Shown here: positions 6,088-10,570 of the stretch, piece by piece
Numbering within the stretch: position 1 is the stretch's first letter
Layout of the letters: every line of letters starts with the position of its first letter
Assembly: GCF_046498435.1 (NCBI RefSeq)
Contig: NZ_JAWOAR010000312.1
Span: 1-10,570, forward strand
Length of the DNA stretch: 10,570 nucleotides
Reading direction: 5' to 3'
DNA from: Longimonas sp046498435
Lineage (GTDB): Bacteria > Bacteroidota > Rhodothermia > Rhodothermales > Salinibacteraceae
Translations under genes and position numbers: made by a program
Notes under the pieces: model-generated
What the model was told of the DNA's origin: nothing
Databases searched by the model: none
The model's input: the letters and a program-made list of their open reading frames with translations, nothing else

Positions 6088-8313
6088 TTACTCGGAATCG
6101 TCCTCGGAGTCGTCAACTGAGAACAGGCCGTCCTCGATTTCAGGGTTGACGGTAGCTTCTTGAATGATGGCTTGCTGAAACTCCTCGCCCTCGCGCAGGG
6201 TGCGCGTGGTGAAGGCCATCATGATGCCGTCGACTTCCTGGTAATCCGTGAATATATCGGTGAGTTGGGCCGGGCCTTGCTGCGTCATGGCGGTGTAGTC
6301 CATACGCTGGGGCAAGTTCGACTCCGGGTCGATATAGAGCGTAAATGGATCGCCCACCGGCGGCGCAACGCGTACGGTGCGCAGTTCGGTGCCCTCTACC
6401 ATTTCGGTGCCGGTTGACTGTACCGAGAGGTCGTCGTGGTCGAGGCGGGCCAGCAGGTACGAAAGCTCGCGCCAGCGTCGTGGATCGAACTGCTCGCGCA
6501 CCTGGGGCGGTGCCTCTTGCGTTCCCTGCCCCGGCACCTGCATCCAGAGCGTCTCGCCATCGTCGACAATGGTGAGCGTGACACCATTGGGCAGGTCTTG
6601 CTCTAAATAAAAGCGGCCGTCGGTTGCTGAAGTACTTCGGCCCTCGGTTACGATCTCTTGCCCCTGCTGCTGCACGGTTGTTTCCGTTACAATGCGCAGT
6701 GCATTGGCCGTGGCCAGGGTTTCGCCGCCGAGCGTGTTCTGCACTTCGTTAAGTATGGCGCGCCCCTCGGCCTGCTCCTCGTCGGTGCCCGTTGCCGATT
6801 CGCTGTCGGAGGGTGGACTCGTGGGGATGCTGATGTCGATGGTGTTGACGGTGCCATCGGAGGCCAACTCGGACAGGTCGCGCTCGAAGTCGGATTCGCG
6901 GCCCAGCACCACAATGTGGGTGTTATCGGGACGCAGGTATTCTTGCGCTACGCGATGCACATCTTCGGGCGTGATGTCGGCCATGTCATCCACCAGACCC
7001 TGCAAAAAGTCGGTGGGATAGCCGTAATACTCGTACGTCATGAGGCGCGATAGAATCTGGCGCTTCGAGTCGAAGTTGAAGACGAACGAGTTGAGGTAGG
7101 CATTGCGGGCCTGGTCGAGTTCTTCTTGGGAGGGCGGAGCCTCGCGCATCCCCCGAATTTCTTCCAGGACCGATTCGGCAGCATCAACGGTGCGCTCACT
7201 CCGCGTAAAGACGCCAGAGTAGAAGCGTCCGGGGCGGTCGTAGCCCGCGCTGTAGGTGCCAAACACGGAATAGGCCAGCCCCTGGTCGCGCCGCACGTTC
7301 TGGAAAAGGCGTCCGGAAAAGCCGCCGCTAAGCACTTCGTTCATCGCAAGAACGGCAGGATAGTCGGGGTGCTCGCGCGTAATATCGCCACCATGCCCAA
7401 TGAGGATGGTGCTTTGGTTGACATCGTCTTTGGGGATGAAGTTGGTTGAGGGGCCGTCTTGTGCCGAGCGTTCGGGGGGCTCGGGGGTAACAGCTTCCTC
7501 GCTGGGCGTCCAGTCGGCAAACGCGTCTTCGAGTTGAGCACGCATCGCCTCGGCATCGAAGTCGCCCCACACGCTTAGAATGATGTTTTCGGGGTGTACA
7601 TACTGCTCGTGGAAGTCTACGAGGTCAGCGCGTTCGATGGCGTTGACCGTGTAGTACTCGCTGGTGCGGGCGTACGGGCTATCTTCACCGTAGAGCACCT
7701 GCTCAAACTCGCGCTGGGCAATCTGCTGCGGGTTGTCGTTACGCCGCGAGATGGACGAGCGCTGCTGGTTTTTGGCGAGATCGACCTGCTCCTGGTCGAA
7801 GCGGGGGGCACGCAGTACCTCGGCAAAGAGCGGCAGCACCTCGTCTACGTTATCGCTAAGCGTAGACATGAAGGCAGAGCCCGAGGTCGAGCCCATGTTC
7901 GTTTCGACGTTGGCCCCCAGGTTTTCCAGCTGCTCGTTGAGCGCATCGGGGGAGAGCGATTCGGTGCCGCCGCTACGCATGACCTGCCCCGCCACGCTGG
8001 CCAGGCCTACCTTGTCGGAAGGGTCATACACACCGCCTCCAGCAATGCGGGCGGTGGCGTTGACAAGCGGAAGCTCACTGTCTTCAAGCAGCAGGATAGT
8101 CATCCCGTTATCGAGCTCGATGCGCTCGGGGTCGGGAATGTCGAAGTCGCGCAGTTCGGGGTATGAGAGTTCGGTGACGTCGTACTCCGACACGGGAATG
8201 TCGTCATCGGAGTCGGTGGTCGTTGGGGTTTGAGCGGTTGCCGGAGCAGCCAGCACACCGGCCCATACAAGGGCCAGAGCCAGCATGCACCAGGAGGTAA
8301 ATCGTTGAGTCAT
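6088..8313 (-). CDS. Secreted M16 peptidase-like subunit lacking the zinc site, with C-terminal extra domain
   Basis: The protein has 741 residues from the start at 8313. It opens with a signal peptide (residues 1-28, hydrophobic core LALALVWAGVLA, probable cleavage after ATAQ). An earlier in-frame ATG at 8361 would bury that signal, so I prefer 8313. Residues about 55-490 are two M16 half-domains. Where active enzymes have HxxEH, this one has GLASVAGQV, so the histidines become S106 and Q110 and the Glu becomes G109; it cannot bind zinc there. It keeps the substrate-side motif RRDQGLAYSV (341-350) with the R/Y pair typical of the non-catalytic partner. After a Ser/Asp/Glu-rich linker (about 498-516), residues 517-735 form a beta-rich region with YIDPESNLPQRMDY and YQEVDGIMMAF, resembling LolA-type outer-membrane lipoprotein carrier domains. 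The C terminus is acidic (DDSEDDSE). It follows the catalytic subunit by 57 bp and is presumably its operon partner. Confidence 0.9.
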   Translation of the reverse strand: MTQRFTSWCMLALALVWAGVLAAPATAQTPTTTDSDDDIPVSEYDVTELSYPELRDFDIPDPERIELDNGMTILLLEDSELPLVNATARIAGGGVYDPSDKVGLASVAGQVMRSGGTESLSPDALNEQLENLGANVETNMGSTSGSAFMSTLSDNVDEVLPLFAEVLRAPRFDQEQVDLAKNQQRSSISRRNDNPQQIAQREFEQVLYGEDSPYARTSEYYTVNAIERADLVDFHEQYVHPENIILSVWGDFDAEAMRAQLEDAFADWTPSEEAVTPEPPERSAQDGPSTNFIPKDDVNQSTILIGHGGDITREHPDYPAVLAMNEVLSGGFSGRLFQNVRRDQGLAYSVFGTYSAGYDRPGRFYSGVFTRSERTVDAAESVLEEIRGMREAPPSQEELDQARNAYLNSFVFNFDSKRQILSRLMTYEYYGYPTDFLQGLVDDMADITPEDVHRVAQEYLRPDNTHIVVLGRESDFERDLSELASDGTVNTIDISIPTSPPSDSESATGTDEEQAEGRAILNEVQNTLGGETLATANALRIVTETTVQQQGQEIVTEGRSTSATDGRFYLEQDLPNGVTLTIVDDGETLWMQVPGQGTQEAPPQVREQFDPRRWRELSYLLARLDHDDLSVQSTGTEMVEGTELRTVRVAPPVGDPFTLYIDPESNLPQRMDYTAMTQQGPAQLTDIFTDYQEVDGIMMAFTTRTLREGEEFQQAIIQEATVNPEIEDGLFSVDDSEDDSE

Positions 8314-8370
8314 GGGTATTGTAGGAGCGTGCGAAAAGGAGTCGAGGAGGCGAACAGGCATGCGCGGGCG

Positions 8371-10005
8371 TCATTCGGTGTCGGAAGAACCGGTGTCAGA
8401 CGACTCCTCCGGCATGGCTTCCTCCGGCATGGCTTCCTCCGATGCATCGTCTTCGGATGTGTCGTCTTCGTCGTCATCATCGGCCGACTTAATGACGCCC
8501 ACGGTGCGGTTGCTGCGGGTGAAGGTGGCCTCGGCCACGCGCTGTACGTCTTCGGCAGTGACGGCTTCTACCGCATCCACATTTTCGAAGACGGTGCGCC
8601 AGTCGCCCGTTAGCGCTTGCATCTGAGCGAACTGCTGGGCTAGTCCCATATTGGAATTGAGCTGCCGAACCAAGTTAGCCCGCACACGGGTCTTGGCGCG
8701 TTCCAGTTCGTCCTCGGTAATGCCTTCGTCAATGAGCCGGTCGAGCTCGTCGTAGATAGCTTGCTCAATGGACTCGGGCGTCACGTCTTGCGCAGGAACG
8801 CCGACCAGAGCAAAGAGGCTGGGATACTTGCTTCCGGGAAAACTGGGCAGCGCCTGCACTTGCAGCGCATCGCCCGTGTCTACCAGCGATTCATACAGGC
8901 GGCTGGTACGGCCCTGCGTGAGCACGTCTTGCAGCACGCGGTAGACAGGGTCATCATCGCTGAGCATGCTATCGCGATGGTAGCCCACGAAGACGAAGGG
9001 TTGGGCCTGTTCTTCGAGCGTTACACGGCGTTCGCCGGGTTGCTCAGGTTCTTCAGTGAGTACGGGCAGGGGCTTCTCGCCCTCGGGCAGACGCGTAAAG
9101 TACTTCTCAGCCAGTTCGCGGGCCTCGTCAGGGTCCACATCGCCGGCCATGGCAATCGTCAGGTTGTTGGCCTGGTAGTATTTTTCGAAGAACGATTCAG
9201 CTTCGGTAATGGTGAGCGTTTCCAGGTCCGACATGTGCCCGATGACCGGGTTGCCATACGGATGCGCTTTGAATGCGGCAGCTATAAACTCTTCGAGCAA
9301 GCGCCCGGTGGGGTTGGATTCGGTGCGCTGGCGGCGCTCCTCCATCACCACATCGCGCTCGGTGTAGAATTCGCGTAAGACAGGATACAGGAAGCGCTCC
9401 GACTCGGTGGCAAAGAAGAGTTCAACTTTGTTGGCGGGTAAGCTATAGAGATAGCCGGTGGCATCGGCACTGGTGAAGGCATTGAGACCCGACGCGCCTT
9501 CGCGCTCCAGCAGGCCGTCGTAGGCACCAGCATCGATGTGCGATTCGGCTTCTTCCTGAGCAGACTCAAACTCGGACTGCAGCGTTGTGATGCGGGCCGA
9601 GTCGGGCTGCGGACGCGACTGCTCGCGCAGTAGCTCCTGATAAGTGGCCTCCATTTCATTAATGGCCGCTATCTCTTGCTCAATATCTTGCGTACCGATG
9701 CGCGTTGTACCCTTAAACGCCATGTGTTCGAACATGTGCGCAATGCCGGTTTGGCCCGACGGCTCATCCACCGAGCCCACATCGGCGTAGGTATGAAACG
9801 ACACGACCGGCGCTTCAGGGCGCTCAATCACCAAGAAGGTGAGTCCGTTGTCGAGGGTGAAGGTGGTGACGCGGTCCTCGAACTGTTGGAGCAGATCTTG
9901 CGAGGAGGTTACCCCAGGGCCAAGGCTGGCCCACATCCACAGGGCCGCACACAAAACGACCCAGAGGGGCTGCAATGAACGGGACGACGAGGTTGAAGGG
10001 ATCAT
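8371..10005 (-). CDS. Secreted M16 zinc metallopeptidase, catalytic subunit
   Basis: The protein has 544 residues from the start at 10005 and should cut peptides in the periplasm or outside the cell. A signal peptide spans about 1-36 (hydrophobic core LWVVLCAALWMWASL). The inverted zinc motif is HMFEH (H90, E93, H94), and the third ligand is probably E223 in ERDVVMEER, with E216 as the second acid. Between them, residues about 105-165 form a charged, probably coiled-coil insertion that makes the H94-E223 spacing longer than the usual roughly 76; I recall similar insertions in related bacterial M16 proteins. NAFTSADATGYLYSLP (175-190) is the M16 substrate-binding strand. The C-terminal M16 half runs to about 506, then a very acidic tail (508-544) with a duplicated EEAMP unit. 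The alternative start at 10086 adds residues ahead of the signal peptide and is less likely. It is the first gene of the two-gene M16 operon. Confidence 0.94.
   Translation of the reverse strand: MIPSTSSSRSLQPLWVVLCAALWMWASLGPGVTSSQDLLQQFEDRVTTFTLDNGLTFLVIERPEAPVVSFHTYADVGSVDEPSGQTGIAHMFEHMAFKGTTRIGTQDIEQEIAAINEMEATYQELLREQSRPQPDSARITTLQSEFESAQEEAESHIDAGAYDGLLEREGASGLNAFTSADATGYLYSLPANKVELFFATESERFLYPVLREFYTERDVVMEERRQRTESNPTGRLLEEFIAAAFKAHPYGNPVIGHMSDLETLTITEAESFFEKYYQANNLTIAMAGDVDPDEARELAEKYFTRLPEGEKPLPVLTEEPEQPGERRVTLEEQAQPFVFVGYHRDSMLSDDDPVYRVLQDVLTQGRTSRLYESLVDTGDALQVQALPSFPGSKYPSLFALVGVPAQDVTPESIEQAIYDELDRLIDEGITEDELERAKTRVRANLVRQLNSNMGLAQQFAQMQALTGDWRTVFENVDAVEAVTAEDVQRVAEATFTRSNRTVGVIKSADDDDEDDTSEDDASEEAMPEEAMPEESSDTGSSDTE
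8411..8440 (-). repeat. Perfect 15-bp tandem duplication in the acidic tail
   Basis: GGCATGGCTTCCTCC occurs twice in a row (8411-8425, 8426-8440). In frame on the minus strand it encodes a repeated five-residue EEAMP unit in the tail of the catalytic M16 subunit. Slippage would change tail length by five residues without a frameshift. Confidence 0.9.
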
Positions 10006-10266
10006 GAGACGATAAGGGAGCGTTGTGGGAGGATTCGGCGATAAGAATGGGGCCCCTGCCGAGTATGCGTGTTGAAACATGAACACACATGCTTAAACGT
10101 CACGTATCAATCATTACGCATCCGATACCGCACGCTATGGCACTTAAAAGGGCACAGTGGGGATACCGCCCGTCAATACGAAACGCCGTTGGTGATTGTT
10201 ACAGCGTATTACCGCCTGTTCATTGACGAATCGTTGTTACGATACAGGGGGGGCTGGCGTCTTTAT

Positions 10267-10314
10267 GCTGTTCTACAGCTTTGATCAGACCCCGAAAAGC
10301 AGGACATGAACAGC
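10267..10314 (+). promoter_or_regulatory. Overlapping, mutually exclusive hairpins
   Basis: GCTGTTC (10267-10273) pairs perfectly with GAACAGC (10308-10314), enclosing a smaller GCTTT (10278-10282) / AAAGC (10296-10300) stem. The same left arm can instead form a short hairpin, GCTGT (10267-10271) with ACAGC (10275-10279). The two folds exclude each other, an arrangement found in switching leaders. The stems are short and chance is possible. Confidence 0.3.
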
Positions 10315-10340
10315 TGGACAAGGAGACGACGTCCCAAGGA

Positions 10341-10403
10341 TGTGTGTAGGTGGTGGATGTGAACGCTGGTGCTTTTGCATCCGTAGAAGTGCGCCTACAT
10401 GTG
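10341..10403 (+). promoter_or_regulatory. Nested hairpin, possible structured leader RNA
   Basis: Inner stem: 10355-10363 (GGATGTGAA) pairs with 10374-10382 (TTTGCATCC): 7 Watson-Crick and 2 G-U pairs around a 10-base loop. Outer stem: TGTAGG (10345-10350) pairs with CCTACA (10394-10399), and four more G-U pairs extend it to 10341/10403. G-U pairs form only in plus-strand RNA, which points to a plus-strand transcript reading into the DUF493 gene 38 bp further on. Confidence 0.35.
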
Positions 10404-10441
10404 GGTACCCATCACACGTTTTAGCAAATTCTCTGATTGTT

Positions 10442-10570
10442 ATGAGCTTACTTTCAATGGGCAACGGAGCGCTCTCGAACATGTCCGACGGCAACGCGTC
10501 GTGGGGCCGTTTTAAGACGCTGCTGGATGAACAAAACGAGTGGCCTACACGCTACACGTTTAAGTTCATC
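10442..10570 (+). CDS. DUF493 (YbeD-like) protein, N-terminal fragment
   Basis: Only the first 43 residues are in the window; the gene continues past the right edge. The pattern WGRFKTLLDEQ, then EWPTRYTFKFI, matches the start of DUF493/YbeD proteins, where (D/E)WP...Y.FKFI leads into the first beta strand of a small ferredoxin-like (ACT-like) fold. Members are about 90-100 residues, cytoplasmic, with no firmly established enzymatic role; a regulatory, ligand-binding role has been proposed for the fold. Three in-frame ATGs are possible: 10442, 10457 and 10481. The last (MSDGNASW) gives the N terminus most typical of the family, so the true start may be 10481. No Shine-Dalgarno precedes any of them. 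It is divergent from the M16 operon. Confidence 0.75.
   Translation, partial: MSLLSMGNGALSNMSDGNASWGRFKTLLDEQNEWPTRYTFKFI

Larger units (their letters stand above)
10006..10441. other. Divergent gap between the M16 operon and the DUF493 gene
   Basis: This 436-bp gap must hold the promoters for both directions, but no -10/-35 or Bacteroidota-type (TTG / TAnnTTTG) pair is clear enough to call. It contains the palindrome GGGGCCCC (10049-10056), an ATCGT/ACGAT dyad (10230-10243), a G7 run (10247-10253), overlapping hairpins (10267-10314), a nested hairpin (10341-10403) and the palindrome TGGGTACCCA (10402-10411). I see no credible gene. Confidence 0.7.

Noticed and set aside
8761..9378. 205-residue plus-strand frame opposite the catalytic M16 gene; similar long antisense frames at 7594-8166, 7733-8233 and 5210-5593.
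   Set aside because: They mirror real minus-strand genes in GC-rich DNA and show no motifs of their own.
10069..10284. 71-residue plus-strand frame in the divergent gap.
   Set aside because: No recognisable motif, odd composition compared with the neighbours, and it overlaps the likely promoter region of the M16 operon.
10247..10320. Possible tmRNA or SRP RNA suggested by GGGGCTGG and a TCAGACCCCGAAAAGCAG stretch.
   Set aside because: The tmRNA 3' end and the SRP GGAA tetraloop with its symmetric conserved bases are absent.
10193..10442. Two copies of TGATTGTTA, at 10193 and 10434.
   Set aside because: Nine bases in a 436-bp AT-richer gap is weak evidence, with no symmetry or spacing rule.
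1..10570. CRISPR array, insertion sequence, phage, tRNA/rRNA or defence system.
   Set aside because: No regularly spaced repeats, transposase or integrase motifs, clover-leaf sequence or known defence genes were seen on either strand.

Overview
This window looks like ordinary chromosome from a GC-rich member of the Bacteroidota, probably the Rhodothermia (relatives of Salinibacter and Longimonas). Three things suggest this. No start codon I can place has a convincing Shine-Dalgarno sequence. The proteins are rich in Asp and Glu, and both exported peptidases end in acidic tails, as in salt-adapted relatives. The gaps carry the dispersed intergenic repeats seen in many such genomes. The taxon is inferred from style, not from a marker gene.

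Layout. Positions 73-2592 (+) encode a complete copper-exporting P1B-type ATPase (CopA) with two N-terminal metal-binding domains. A 311-bp gap follows, holding a terminator-like hairpin, a dispersed repeat and a long hairpin that ends next to the following start codon. Positions 2904-3743 (+) encode a class II, SIRT4-like NAD-dependent sirtuin. Positions 3830-4732 (+) encode a metallo-beta-lactamase-fold hydrolase. A convergent gap (4733-4927) full of inverted repeats separates these from a minus-strand HMG-CoA lyase family protein (4928-5860). A 227-bp gap with three inverted repeats follows. Next is a minus-strand pair of secreted M16 (insulinase/pitrilysin) peptidases: the catalytic HxxEH subunit (8371-10005) is transcribed first, then a zinc-site-less partner (6088-8313) that carries an extra C-terminal domain. 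A 436-bp divergent gap with possible RNA structure leads to the start of a DUF493 (YbeD-like) gene that runs off the window at 10570.

How the genes work together. The two M16 genes almost certainly form one operon and one heteromeric periplasmic or surface protease, as in known bacterial two-subunit M16 enzymes. CopA acts alone in copper efflux; no copper regulator or chaperone gene is visible. The sirtuin, the MBL hydrolase and the HMG-CoA lyase-like enzyme are neighbours but not one operon. It is suggestive that human SIRT4 is linked to HMG-type acyl-lysine removal and leucine catabolism, but the lyase here has active-site changes that make this a hypothesis only.

I see no defence island, phage, insertion sequence, CRISPR array, tRNA or rRNA. 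The most interesting items are the hairpin arrangement before the sirtuin, the SIRT4-like/HMG-CoA lyase-like neighbourhood, the variant lyase active site, the two-subunit protease with a fused lipoprotein-carrier-like domain, and the structured gap before DUF493.
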